A DNA stretch of 64,000 nucleotides from Enoplolaimus lenunculus (lineage: Eukaryota; Nematoda; Enoplea; Enoplida; Thoracostomopsidae). This document shows positions 1 to 11,799 of the stretch, piece after piece (position 1 is the first letter of the stretch; the number at the start of each line of letters is the position of its first letter). The translations under genes and the position numbers were made by a program. Where the stretch lies: assembly GCA_030248215.1 (NCBI GenBank), contig JASANG010003346.1, positions 28,501 to 92,500 on the forward strand. The letters are read 5' to 3'. The notes below the pieces were generated by a model that saw only the letters and a list, made by a program, of their open reading frames with translations, was not told the origin of the DNA and made no database searches.

Positions 1-837
1 GTGAAATCTTTTAAAATTATTTATTTTACTAATTTTGGTTCAAACATTTTTCATGTATAAACCATAAAATCACTTAGATGCAATTAGGTATATCAGTTTC
101 TGCTAAACTTTTTTTCATTATATTTCAAAAGTTTAGAGCAGGATTAATTCTATACGCGCCTTTTCAAAAATTTCTCTACCGATCACTTTCCACAGCCTTT
201 GAAAAGTTTTACTTTCACGTAGAAGTAAAGCATGACATTCGACTCCTGGAAATGTTTTCGCTCCTGTTAAACATACGCGTCTGCCTAAACCTGATATACA
301 TACATACATACATACCTACATACCGGTATTTGAAGATTCTTTAGCTTACACAGGCGTGCCAAACATAATTCGTATGGTTCAGCAGGTTTCTGTATATACT
401 ACGGCTGGGCGTATGGCCCAATAAACTTTTGCCGGAACCTTACAGTTTGTGTTGCTTCCTTCCGCTAAGCAAACTTCTAGCTTTGAGATCATGAGGTAGG
501 TAAAATGCAGAAATAAATAAAAAACAGTATATAGTATGAAAAGAATGTTTGTGGGTAAGGCTTTCGTTTATGGGATGTCATCTAGCATACGTTAAGCTAA
601 TGATTTGTGCCCAGGGGCCGCGATCTGAAATACTAGTAGCACACGTCTTTTGTTTCTGAGACGACGTCACATACTACGGCCATAATGAAAATGTAGTCTG
701 CATGCGTAAACGTTGGTTCCTAAAGGATGTCCGGAACGAAGCCACGCGAGATTTAGATTAACTTTTGGAAAGCTGACAATAACGCTGATGATCATGATAT
801 ACTAATGAAATCCACGAGATTAAAGTTCGAAAACTGC

Positions 838-1050
838 TACACTGCAAAAAATGCTAGAGTCAAATCGACTTTCTCCGAAATAAGCTCTACGGGACAACAC
901 AAACTGAGTCAATTTCAACTCGGCCAGAGTTAAACGTGCGAGTCGATGAGTCGAATTTGACTCTGGTGGAGTTAGATGACTCGGTTTGTGTAGTCCCGTA
1001 GAGCCTATTTCGGATGGAGTCAATGTAAATCATCATTTTTTGCTGTGTAT
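838..1050. mobile_element. TA-flanked MITE, AP-1-motif family, copy 1
   Basis: About 213 bp. The ends read TACACTGCAAAAAATG and, inverted, ATACACAGCAAAAAATG, with TA at both edges as expected for Tc1/mariner-type target sites. The interior is a loose palindrome built of GAGTC and GACTC pieces and contains a TGAGTCA. Copies 2 and 3 share its internal order. There is no coding capacity. Confidence 0.75.
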
Positions 1051-1309
1051 AATTAAAAAAACAAATATTGCAAGCTGCACAGTGTTAGAAATAATATGTA
1101 AACAAGTCATGAGCGAGAAACCAAAAGCAATTTTACTATTGCACTTAAAATGTACAAAGTAAAAAAAGTTTTAGCATTTATGATTGGTCGAGAACCGAGC
1201 AATAACACGGTTTTAGAGTATAACAGCGGAATCTCTACAGGATTCTTGTACACCTTCCCCGTGCATTTAACGTTAAAAGTTCGGCTTAGGCCCCGGCTGG
1301 GTTCTGATT

Positions 1310-1400
1310 TATGTAAAGGCTTATTGGAAGGTTTAAGCTTAGGCTTAGGTCAACCATTTCCAAAAACTAAGCCTAGGCCTAAGCCTTAGCCTGAATTTAA
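1310..1400. repeat. TTAGGC-like short repeat patch
   Basis: A short inverted pair of TTAGGC-like hexamers: AGGCTTAGG is followed about 40 bp later by CCTAGGCCTAAGCC. It resembles the interiors of the TTAGGC MITEs elsewhere in the window, but no terminal inverted repeats could be placed here. Confidence 0.4.
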
Positions 1401-1546
1401 GTATATGCTTGTAGGGGAGAAGCGTAATGAAAAACTGTCATCTTTTAAAAATTTGTCACGTTGGATTAAAATTTATATCAGTTTAAAGAACAAAGCTAGA
1501 TATACCTATATTAGAAAAAATGATTTTAAAAAATTTTAAAACTAAC

Positions 1547-1839
1547 CCGGTTGCGGTGGATGACATGGCGGAAGACGGAGTCCAGCAGCAGCCGCGGCCG
1601 TATAACATCCTAGATAATTCGTTGCGCTTGATACAAACGGACCAATCGCGTTAACTGTGGAAGAATCGACAATTTTCGACGCTGCAATTTCATTGGACGA
1701 TTGCTGATGTTGCTGCTGTAAGTATGATGTAGCGTGATTTGATTGGTTACTTGCACCGGATATTGAATTGTAATTGTTGCTGAGCGTACCGGATGTGGAC
1801 GGAGTGTCGAGCAATGACGATACAGTGCTTGATGATGTT
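1547..1839 (-). CDS. Second exon of the same Ser/Gln-rich protein
   Basis: Minus-strand exon with a TCTACAG| acceptor at the right and a |GTTAGT donor at the left. The start exon ends in phase 2 with AG, and the first base here completes Arg and opens Thr-Ser-Ser-Ser, so the two exons join in frame across an intron of about 5.3 kb. Its roughly 97 codons are rich in Ser, Asn and Gln, with a YLQQQHQQSS patch, an AAAAAG run and a Pro-rich end (PPCHPPQPG). It leaves in phase 1, so the gene continues beyond the left edge, where the DNA-binding or other folded domain would be expected. No known domain is visible. Confidence 0.6.
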
Positions 1840-3231
1840 CTGTAGATAAACAAAAAGAAATAAAGTACTTGAGACAACAAATTATAATAAACTTTTATAA
1901 TTATTTTATGTTTACGCTGACAATAATTTTGTGATAATTTGTTTGCCTGCTGGTATGACATACACCTAAAACCAGTTGTCTAAAATAATTTGAAAGCTTA
2001 GTCTTAAAACATTGAAAAAATTAGTTTTAAATTCAACCAGTATCTTTTAAAAAATCCCAGTCTGGTAGTTCCGAATTTAAATTTTGCGGCTTGGAAACTG
2101 ATTTCTCATTAAGTAACTGTCTCAATTCAGCTGTGGGCTCAAACTAACTATAGTTAACGGGACGCAGCACCTAATGAAAAACGAGGGGGTCGCAGATACG
2201 AGGAAAAAATACAAAAACGCAGGTGTCGAATGAAATTTTTGCACTTTTTGCTACCCCCAAATAACTGGAATAGGGAAGTTTTCAGTTGTTTTACAAGTAC
2301 AGTATGCAGTTACAATCATATCAGCGTGAACATTGTATAAATAGAACGTATCAACATTGAATAGTGTGATAGGGTCAGTTTTTCTTCCTAATCAGGAGGG
2401 CTGCTGCTCCCTAATCCCCTCACAAGTTCAAGGTAACTCAGTGTCAAAGTAATATTTTAAATGCAAAAAGAATGTGAGGGGTTTGAAAAGTGTTGGGGTT
2501 TAGGGTGCGGCAGCCCTCTGAGAACTTGAAACCCTGTGGTGAGGAAGTAAGAAAAGTGCAAGGGCCTCAGCAGTCACCCCTCATAGTTCCGTTTGGTGAG
2601 GACCCTACCCCTATAGGAGCCCCCACCCTAACCGGTTGAAACAAAAACGGCCGAAGTTTTAAAATGCGTCTGGCTTCTCACTCGCGAATTTGTTGCACCC
2701 TGCCCAGGAGTTTCGGGGGAGCCCCTGCCGATGTGTGCTCCGGCACTGAAAAGTGCCGCAACTTCAAGTAGTTTGTATAGTGTCGACCTTATTATTTTTT
2801 TACAAATTTTTTTGCCAATTCGCACGCAAATTTTCTAAAAGCAAAATCGGATGGCTGTCCCACAGGCTCCTATGCCCAGCTGCTGTGTCACTACCCTTAT
2901 CAAAGCTACACTGCTTCCAATTGTGAAATTGTAAAGTTTAATTAAGACGTATGCCTCCTATCCGTTTACATGGTAATTTAGCATACGTAACTCAAATTCA
3001 TCTGTATAATGATTACAAATAGTCTCGTATCAACTGCTGTTAATGGCCAACATTCGTGGAACCATCGAAGGTGTTAGTTGCAACCAGTATGATAACTCTA
3101 CTACCAATGAACCTTACGCAAGTGAAAAATACCAAAATCGAATAAGAGGCTCCCGGCGTAATTTATCGTGACCCGCCAAGGAAGTACATTTAAGTCATAT
3201 CGCACAAAACACCTGTATTGTATTTGCAACA

Positions 3232-3456
3232 TACACTGCAAAAAATGGTGAGTCGAATTGACTCTCTCGGAAATAGGCTTTTCCTGACTGCACAAACTGA
3301 GTCAAAATTCGACTCCGCCAGAGTCAAATCCGATTCACTGAATCGCTCAGTGAGTCGAATTTGACTCTTGTGGAGTCGAATATTACTCAGTTTGTATAGT
3401 CAGGAAAACCTATTTCCGACAGAGTCAATTTGACTCACCTTTTTTGCTGCAGTGTA
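3232..3456. mobile_element. TA-flanked MITE, AP-1-motif family, copy 2
   Basis: 225 bp. The ends are TACACTGCAAAAAATGG and, inverted, TACACTGCAGCAAAAAA, flanked by TA. The interior alternates GAGTCGAAT and ATTTGACTC blocks and holds one TGAGTCA and one TGACTCA. It is the most regular of the three copies. Confidence 0.8.
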
Positions 3457-6217
3457 CGTAATGTTTGTACCAGCAGGATAAGTGAGCAGGTTAAAAAATG
3501 CTTAATTTTTCAATTATTTATAGGCTTAATGAGACCAAGCGCATATCTACGGGGGGGGGAGTGAAAATAGATACCGCCCCTCCTACGAAAAACTTCTCCC
3601 TCTGACCGGAAATTTTTTTCAGCTTCATTAATGAGCTCAATGGAAGCAAAATATTCATTGTCTCATCTGACAATCTTTTTGCTATTTCTACAAAGAATTC
3701 CTACTAACGAGATTGACTCAAAATAAATTCTGCAACGATTACGCAGTGGTTAGCACTAGAAGTTTTTATTAAAAATGGGACTGAAAAGATTCCTACCAAA
3801 TGTTAGCCTTGAATTTAGGTTACTCTAAATTAAGTTTTAAAACCGAATCCATTTATCATAATTTTGCCGACCGTTTATTGTTAGCACTCCGGAACACATT
3901 TGTCATGTGTTATAGTCGAAAAATGTCAGAAAACATATATATACGTACATATATATACATATATATTTACTGTCGAGTGAATGCTTGCCATAGAGTTCAA
4001 ATTGTTTTGTTCTACTGGTACCTCGAACCTATGGAAGATTTTGTACTATTTTCAAATAAAATTTACTTTTAAACTCTGAAATTACTTAGCTAATATCGAA
4101 CGCACAATTTTGATTGATAAGTTCCTGAATGTAAGAATCTGAGATAAAATTAGCTCGGCATTTATTTCTGTTTGGATAATTGGTTGAAATTGACCACTGC
4201 TGGAAGATTTCAGCAGCTAAAAATCTGATAGGCTTCGACTTTAAATCTGTTTTTTGCTTTAATTTAGTTCTAGATTTAGATTTATCTCTACGTAGAAGGT
4301 TAAGCTAAGGCTTTTTCTAAGGAATACGCGTAGATTACTGTTAAGCCGCTAAAAATTATTAACATTGGCCGACTTTTATTCCTAAAAGCAATAAGCAACA
4401 GTTTAAAATTCAAAACATTACACTAAATAATGTTGCTAATCGCAAAGCCATTATCAGCGTCATGAACGCCAACAATGTACATCCACTTGGTAATCTTATG
4501 TACTGCCATAGTTCAATTTATTAAAATTCCTACTAAGCTCGCTTATGATGTGTTCTCTAAGCATGTACAAATCAGGCACACTACACAGGTTGTTTCAGGA
4601 ATTTTGATATCTAAAAATAATTAAAATACGCATCAATACGTATTATATACCATTTTATGGGGCCAAGCTTCAACCGTCCTCAAGGCACACTATAAATCGT
4701 GAAAATTGTCAATCCGTGCACATAAAAGACGTGCCGGGTTGCTTAAAATCCAAAAGGCGTAATATTTAATAGCTGTCAAAATTAATTATTGCAATACCAA
4801 TTTCCGACATAATACCTTAATATTAAACTGCAGTTATTAGCTCTATAAGAACTCGAGCGCAATTTATCGCATGTATTACAAGCAAGAAGTGTGCTAAAAA
4901 GTATGCAAAAAGCACTAATTCGATGACAGATTTGAGAATTAATTAAATATGGCTTAAGCCTGCGTTCTGCGCCCCCCCCCCCGATATCACGTTTACCGCT
5001 CCAGGGCAAAATGCTCGGCGTCTTATAGTTACATGTTACTCTTAATATATGGTTGCAGTAAACAGTGTCATACTTGGGGTGTCAGAAGAGCAGACGAAGT
5101 CACTGTGAAAACCCTCCAAAATTAATAAGCCCTCTCAAACGGTTTGAGTTCTTTTTAAGTCGTGTATAATTTTACTGACCGGTTCCAGAAGAGTTGTTTT
5201 TAGTATCAAATACCTTCGGTTTCAGTCCTAGGAGCGGTGCGGGCAGTGGCAGAATCAAGAATATTCGGTGTGAAAGGAAGCGTTTGGTGTTTTGAAATTT
5301 TGCACGGTTTAGAGCTCGTTCTTAGCAATTGTTTTAAATCTTTGCGACTGAATTGCATCAAAAAATGCAAAAAGCTTTGAATTTGCGATGTTAACCTTGT
5401 CATATTTTTCACCTATTCGACTACAAAAGACATTGTAAGCTATGGTGACGCTAAGCGCGGCACTGGCAATAACAAAGACCACGACTAAATTGTGATGAGT
5501 GCAAACAAAAGGATATCCCGGCAAAGCGGCATTTATTCTAAAAAAGTATAAGTTTACCAGCGATTCATACGGTAATATCAGGAATAAATACAAAAAGGGA
5601 ACAATGTCATCCGGGGCGCGTCGAAGAGGTGACAGTCGCTGATTTCGGAACGAATTCTACGTTCAACGCTACAAGCAATGCGACCTTTAGTATAACAAAA
5701 GGTCAAACGTACAACCAGTTGAGGTAAAACTATCGTGAACGAAGTGAATGAGAAGACTGCGTTTCCATTAAATGTTTCAAATTCTAACGCTAAACTGTAG
5801 TTTTAACTGGTTTTAGAGGGAGTGTCACAGACAACGCGTTATTTTCCTAGGCTCGTGTGCCTGAATACAATGTGCTGATACATAGGGAATGTACACATAT
5901 CGAATTTCTGAAAAAATGAAGAAACAAAACTGAACAGGGGTACAGACGGTAGAATAACCGTAGTGTCACGTAGTGTATCAAAATAAATATATGATCATAT
6001 GCACGTTTTTATTTTGAGTAAGGCCTTAGTGAAATAAGCTTGTGGCCACACCAGAATAATGATGATTGGAAAATTTCTAAAACACAGACTTTGAATCGAA
6101 AAAAATTTGAATCGGTGCCATCTACTTAACGTTTCGTCTCAGTATTTGTATTTCAGTTTAAATTGAACACAGTTCACTAGATGTCAAACTTTAACGCATA
6201 ACCGACTCGTTTTTACG

Positions 6218-6401
6218 GCCCATGTTACTTTAAGGGGCGTCCAGGTTTCTGGTGGGTCTATAAAAGAGTAGATTTTTGATTCTAGATTATATTTTTTGCT
6301 TACGTTTAGGCTTAGGCTTAGGAACACACTTTTGCAACGCCTAGGCTTAGGCTTAGGAATACGCTTAATCTACAGTTACGCCCCTTAAAGTAACATTGGC
6401 C
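6218..6401. mobile_element. TTAGGC MITE family A, full copy
   Basis: 184 bp with terminal inverted repeats of about 23 bp: GGCCCATGTTACTTTAAGGG on the left and GGCCAATGTTACTTTAAGGG inverted on the right, one difference. The core holds two blocks of TTAGGC-like hexamers (GCTTAGGCTTAGG) separated by a TTTTGCAACG spacer. It is non-coding. The same family occurs at 14962, 40484 and 62112. Confidence 0.8.
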
Positions 6402-7055
6402 GATTTTATTATGAGCAATTAATTGCAAACTGTGTTCTTTGTTGATTTGCTTTAATCGCAATCGTAAATCAGCTTGTTTTATTCAGTCTGAGTTCTAGAA
6501 GTACCTGCAACGTCAATTCTATATGATAATAGATCGATTTCCGATTTAAAATCTCAATCTGTGAGAACGAAAGTGTCAAATTACGCAATTGCCTACAGTG
6601 AAGATAAAGCTGAAAACCAAGAAATAAAATGCTAATTGCATAGCGTTTGTATATACGCTAAATACGATTGAGAAAAATTTAATATTGCACCGAATTCACC
6701 AGTTAGCAATAGGTTGACAAACTAAAAATAAGCCGCAGAATAACGAGAAATTTCAAATGTTTATCGGTATTTTTAAATTGAAAATATATAGAAAATTTAT
6801 CACTGAAATGTCATTGGTTTGTTGTCGAGTTGCAAAATATCAAAAACATTACAAAATGCCACAATAATAAAATATGTACAAGTTTAACAGAAATAGCGCA
6901 GTTTCGAAACTGTGTGCGAAATTGTCAGTAGGCGCCAGGCATTTGTGCCTTCTTCTATTGTTTGAGCATAAACCATTCTAAATGCATTGTGCAAAAGTTG
7001 ACTACTGTGTTTGCTGAAACTGACCTGACCATTGCGTTGTTGGTGAATGCAATTT

Positions 7056-7125
7056 GCATATATATATAAATATATATTATATGTATATAAATATTATATA
7101 TATTATATATATTTATATATATGCT
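7056..7125. repeat. AT-dinucleotide-rich microsatellite
   Basis: Imperfect (TA)n with TATATAAATATTA interruptions, lying just inside the intron next to the start-exon donor of the minus-strand gene. Confidence 0.8.
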
Positions 7126-7165
7126 GAGTCGCAAAAATGAACCTTTTAAACAGAAAATTGCGTAC

Positions 7166-8169
7166 CTGAAATCGTATCCAAATCCCAACTCTGCAACGCT
7201 CCCAACACCAGATCCTTTGAAACTGTGCATCATTGCAAACGGTCCATTCTGCGTATGCTCATTACCAGTTGTTGACATTGAAAACAAGCTCGATGAGCTT
7301 GAATTTAACGCTCGCCCCAGTTTTGTGACGTCATCACTCGCGTCACCTGTGTCACAAGTGTCAAATTTACTCAATTTCAACGCTTTTTCACACGATAACC
7401 CAGTTATTTTGTCTGAACCGGCGGCGCCGTTACTTCTATCGTGCTTCGATATTTTCCCACGCTGTTGCGATTTTCCCACGGTTGCCAGATTTGACGCGTC
7501 GACAAATTCGAATGTTCCCAGCGTTGATTGATCACTACAAAGCGCTGCCGCTGCTGCGGCGGATGTTTGTTTGAGATTGTTTAAAAATTGAAATCCTAAA
7601 TTTGACGCGTTTTTACTCGAGGAAGTGCTGGACGAATTGATTTGAGGAGTACCAGACGATGGTTCAACTTTAACCAAGACAGAGGGTTGAAGGCCGACGC
7701 CACCGCTTCCGTTTCCAGATCCATTAAATGCCTTAAAGCCAAAAAGTCCCGCACTATGGCTCATGCCAGACGAATCCAGCCCAGCAAATGGATCGTACCC
7801 TTGGGGGGCGCTGCCGTGTGCCCCACTGCTTTGCATGTGGTGTCCGTTTTGCAAATCACTAACTAAACTTGTAAGCCGCGATAAATTGTTCATACTTGAG
7901 CTGTTGTTTCCGTAGTTTGAATTTGATGCTAATTTCGCTGAATTTGACTTCGCTGCATTTGAACTCGGAATTGAAAACATTGCAAGTGAATCAAACGCAT
8001 CTGGTTGGCAAATGGAGCCAGTCTGACCGCCTCCGGTTGAAATAAGTTGAAGCGCAGAATTTGACAAATTTGAACTATAAACGGCCGGAGTGGAGTCGCT
8101 GCCCCCTGCATCGCCGTTTGCTCGAGGTCCACCTGATGGCGGATTTAGCAACAGCGAAGATGTGAGCAT
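7166..8169 (-). CDS. Start exon of a Ser/Gly-rich, probably nuclear protein (unrecognised)
   Basis: Minus-strand exon of about 334 codons. It starts at the ATG ending at 8169, which has A at -3 and an in-frame TAA a few codons upstream. It ends at a CAG|GTACGC donor in phase 2. The residues are rich in Ser, Gly, Asn and Ala, with a poly-Ala run (SAAAAAALC), Ser runs and no visible folded domain. The motif VLVKVEPS fits the psi-K-x-E sumoylation consensus common in transcription factor activation regions, and KSQQRGKISKHDR is a small basic patch. This looks like the disordered N-terminal region of a transcriptional regulator, but no DNA-binding domain lies in the window, so the family is unknown. 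The open frame reads on past the donor into an AT-repeat intron; that tail is not counted as protein. Exon and frame are well supported; function is inferred. Confidence 0.7.
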
Positions 8170-8924
8170 GATTGAATTTATGATGAATTAACAAACAATT
8201 GTTTGTTTAAGATCAGTTTTGTTTTTGGTTAATTTTTCTAAATAATTAATGCGGGATTCACGTTATACCTCGGTAGCCGGGTCATTGTTTGTCTTATGTT
8301 GATTCGAGGTTAACGGTTAATGAACATGCTCTGATATCGAGTAGATAGACAAAACTCCAATGTCTTCTTCAGACACTGGATTACAAACTACCACTGCTAG
8401 ATGTTCAATGTATACAAGTACAAGCATGTCGCAGTGATACCATTAAGTATCATATGATATTCAGTGTGCCAGTGAGATTTTTGCGTTATGTGGTTAAAAT
8501 AAAAATGGTACCCAATTCAACACTGTTGGCCAATGTTCACAGATATTGCAACTAAATGAAGAGCTTCAAAATAATATATGTTACACATGCAGTGTTCCAC
8601 GCTGCAATTTCATTGTGCTTACTTCCAGTCAAGGTATGGCGAAGTCAAACAGGTGCTGTAAACCACACTTTTCGCAGAACTATTGATGATAAAAATAATA
8701 AAAAGGACGTCAAGTCTTGTTAAAAAATGAGACATTCAGTCGAGAAGTCGTCAACTAAATGGCCATATCATTGATAGGAACTCGCCCACTTAGAGCAGCT
8801 GGACTGTGGAACTTCAAAACTGGGAACCTTAGGCTTCGCTTTAAGTTTAAGGCTTGGGGTTTGACTTAGCCATCGTAGATGGGCACTTTTTGTTAACGTG
8901 GACAATACAAATATTTTGGACCAA
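8170..8924. other. Upstream region of the minus-strand gene; no gene seen
   Basis: This stretch lies 5' of the start codon of the minus-strand gene and must contain its 5' UTR or an upstream non-coding exon and, if there is none further away, its promoter. I see no clear TATA box at a plausible distance. A TTAGGC-like fragment sits near 8830-8870. Confidence 0.3.
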
Positions 8925-9352
8925 CCTGGGTGCAATCGGAATTCCGATTTCGATTAAAGTTCCTATTCCAAACCGGTTTCGATTCCGATTCTGATTCCGA
9001 TTGCAAAATCAATCGGAATCGGAAATTTTAAATGTTAAGGTTAATTCTACTTGTTGTGATACGTTGCATGAAAATTCTGTATCATTTTATCTATTAAATT
9101 GCTTTAGATAAGTTAACTTATCAGTAATTGATTGTTGTTCAGCTTTACAGAGCCAGAAATCATCGACAAGTTTTTCATGCGACGGATTTGAAAAATGTTT
9201 CCACGCAACAGACATCCTAAATATATATTATAATTGTCAATACAAATTATCCGTACAGTCACAAAATTTCTAGTTCCGATTTCGATTACAATTCCGGTAC
9301 AAATTCGCTGTTCCGATTCCGATATAATCCTGGTGCTCTTTGCACCCTGGAC
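8925..9352. mobile_element. Non-autonomous element rich in TTCCGATTCCGAT motifs
   Basis: The outer parts are arrays of ATTCCGATT-type motifs, inverted relative to each other (left in CGGAATTCCGATTTCG form, right in GTTCCGATTCCGATA form). GGGTGCAA on the left and TTGCACCC on the right lie near the two ends. Shorter relatives at 10945-11045 and 13020-13105 share CAGGGTTCCA or TGGAACCCTGG ends. It is non-coding. Confidence 0.5.
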
Positions 9353-10217
9353 CAAACACAGTATGAGAAAACTCTAATTTATTCATAACTCTAACTTAAA
9401 ATTTTTGTCTACGTGAAAATCACACTTAAACCGGACCAAATTCGGAACAAAACCAATGGTTAAACAAAAATAAATCACATTCGCTTAGTTCACAACCAAC
9501 ATTAGCTGCTGCTTAACAAACCAAACCACAATCATACAGATTAACTATTCTGTGTCAACCTAGAACCAAAACCAGACATGACTTGACTCTAATTGGACAA
9601 CGCTACTCGTTTCGAGTTTGTCACCTCTTGAAAAAGCAGCCAATCAGAATAGAGTTATGGCAAATTCAAATGGTTTTATCCAATAGAAATTAAAGTGTTC
9701 CGTTTTCGTTGACAGACAATAGACCAATGAGGTTGAAGAATTATTAAAAATTAACCAATTCCTGAATAGTCAATAAAATTATTCAATAAGAATTGAGTTT
9801 GGGCGATCAATCACTATGTTTTCTAGCCAATCAGATTTAAACGTTTTAAAACGGTAGTAGTTAATATAAAGTATTATAATTTTAGTAAGTAACATACTGT
9901 AGTGAGAGAATCTAAAGAAGCTTCATTTATTATTTTGGGATCAATATTAGCGAATAGAATGAAATTTTGTTGCCAGATGAAGCTAATTAAAAAATCATAA
10001 ACATTATTGCAAAAATTACAAAAAAAATTGCGTTTATAACCTCAGGTAAAAGTTCAGATTCATCACAACAGCAAGAGTCTGTGTTTACTTTGGACAAGAG
10101 TAATACAACTTTACCCAATATTGTATCTTTCGAAAAGCACCAACACGCGTTACGTTTTTGTTCTACCTACATCCCACTTTGTGGGGGGTTGATGTCGTAT
10201 GGATTAGCTAATTGTCA

Positions 10218-10397
10218 TGGCCGGAGCAGCCACTCCCCCCCCCGATACCCCAGTTTTTTTGGGGGGCTCAAACCAAAAAGGGGCCCTCATCTTAATCTAG
10301 ATTTTAAATAAAAAATTTGAAATAGGTATATTTTGAGCATCGCAAGGGGTCCCCAACCCGGATCTTTGGTGCCCCCACCCTAGCCTGCTCCGGCACT
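10218..10397. mobile_element. Short hAT-like MITE with GCCGGAGCAG ends
   Basis: About 180 bp. The left end reads ATGGCCGGAGCAGCCAC; the right end inverted reads CAGTGCCGGAGCAGGC. The interior is G- and C-run rich. CAGTGCCGGAGC-type ends are typical of hAT-derived MITEs. A related terminus (CTCCGGCACTG) lies near 2740. Confidence 0.5.
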
Positions 10398-10944
10398 GCG
10401 AATTGGGAAGTATATATACTTCATGGGAAAGGCTTCATTTTTTAAAAATAAACCGAAATATTGGATTGTCGTTTGGATGAATGCTTATACACCCTCACAA
10501 ATGAAGATTCGCCTACAAAATCAACACCCGCTGGTTACACACAAATTATATACAGGCGCTTTGTTTATTGCAAAGATACTCTGTATTTGTACCCCTTACA
10601 CCCACATTTAACGGCAAGGCTTCGATTTAGGCTAAGGATCGAGCTAGGCTTAGAATCAGGTTTAGGGATTAACAGAGGTTTTAGGCAAAAGGTTTAGACT
10701 TAGATCTGTTTCCTAAACCTAAACGTAGGCTGCCAGAACCAATGCCAAAGCTGTTGGACTGGAATGTTTAGAGAAGCCAAGTATTCAATATTTGTCAGTT
10801 CATCGTCTAAAAGGGATTTTCCATTGATAAACCTTGTTAATGTACAAATACAAATTGATCTAATGATGATCAGAAATTGAACTAATTTAATTTTGTCTTC
10901 AATCTTACGCTGGATTACGGTAGAAATATTACTTTCAGTCGTAA

Positions 10945-11045
10945 AAATCAGGGTTCCAGCGGAATTCCGATTTCGGCTAAAATTCGATAAAATTTGCGTT
11001 ACGATTCCAATTCCGACTGGATGCAATTCCGATGCCGGAATTCTA
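10945..11045. repeat. Fragment of the TTCCGATT element family
   Basis: It begins CAGGGTTCCAGCGGAATTCC and continues with several ATTCCGA and GATTCC motifs, matching the outer parts of the element at 8925-9352. No second end is visible. Confidence 0.45.
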
Positions 11046-11799
11046 ATTAATGTTATTGAACGTGAATTTAGCCTGTTGTTTCGTTTGTTTAGACTTAAGC
11101 TGTTTGTTTTCAGTAAGTATACTCACTTGATACTTGAAGAGCATCTAGCAGAGAAATTTTTTTTCAAGGACTAACCATCAAAATACGGCCGCAATTGAAA
11201 ACTTTATGTTTTACCTTTAAACCAAACTTTAAATTCTGTTTACAGCTGTAAGCAGTGATGTCCGCACCACAAATTTTCAAATATAGCTCAAGATTTTGTT
11301 AAATACCCTTACTGCAGCGACAAATATTCATTTTGGGTATTCTCTACTGAACTGTAACCACAAACTCAGGACATTAATTATCGTCGCTCCATAGAATTGG
11401 TTTATTTTCAAAAATCTGGGTCCTGTTGTTTATGATTTTATAACACTTTATATTTAAAGTTTTGAAATGCTAAAAACGCTCAACGGCAACTCAAATTAAG
11501 GCCAAACTGATCCACTGATACAAAAATTGGCAGACCTTCATTAATATCATACGTTAATCTTGCGCTTTGCTAAAATTAAACCCATTCAAGTGCCCAATTC
11601 GGTGTTTCTGTGGCTTCCGATGTAATTCGAGCGCAATGTGTTAAACGGAACATAAAAGAAATTTCTCAAAAATAGTCATAATTCACAGTCTTTGAAACAA
11701 ACAATCTTTTCCTAAATCTTCAACAATATACCGACGTTTTGACTTCTGCTATTTCCGCCTACTATGGTGAATTAAAAGTCTATGTGAACTTTTTGTGAA

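Larger units (their letters stand above)
1840..7165 (-). other. Large intron of the minus-strand gene, filled with decayed repeats
   Basis: It contains an AP-1-family MITE (3232-3456), a TTAGGC MITE (6218-6401), a fragment ending in the CTCCGGCACTG terminus of a hAT-like family near 2735-2755, an AT-dinucleotide run (3936-3967) and a short C-run near 4975. A reading frame of 94 codons on the minus strand (5309-5593) has one hydrophobic stretch (VVVFVIASAALSVTIAY). It has no splice or homology support and is not called a gene. Confidence 0.5.

Noticed and set aside
5309-5593. A 94-codon membrane protein gene on the minus strand
   Set aside because: One hydrophobic stretch only; it lies in an intron, with no homology, splice or promoter support.
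7121-7531. A 136-codon plus-strand gene opposite the Ser/Gly-rich exon
   Set aside because: It is antisense to a well-supported coding exon and begins in an AT microsatellite.
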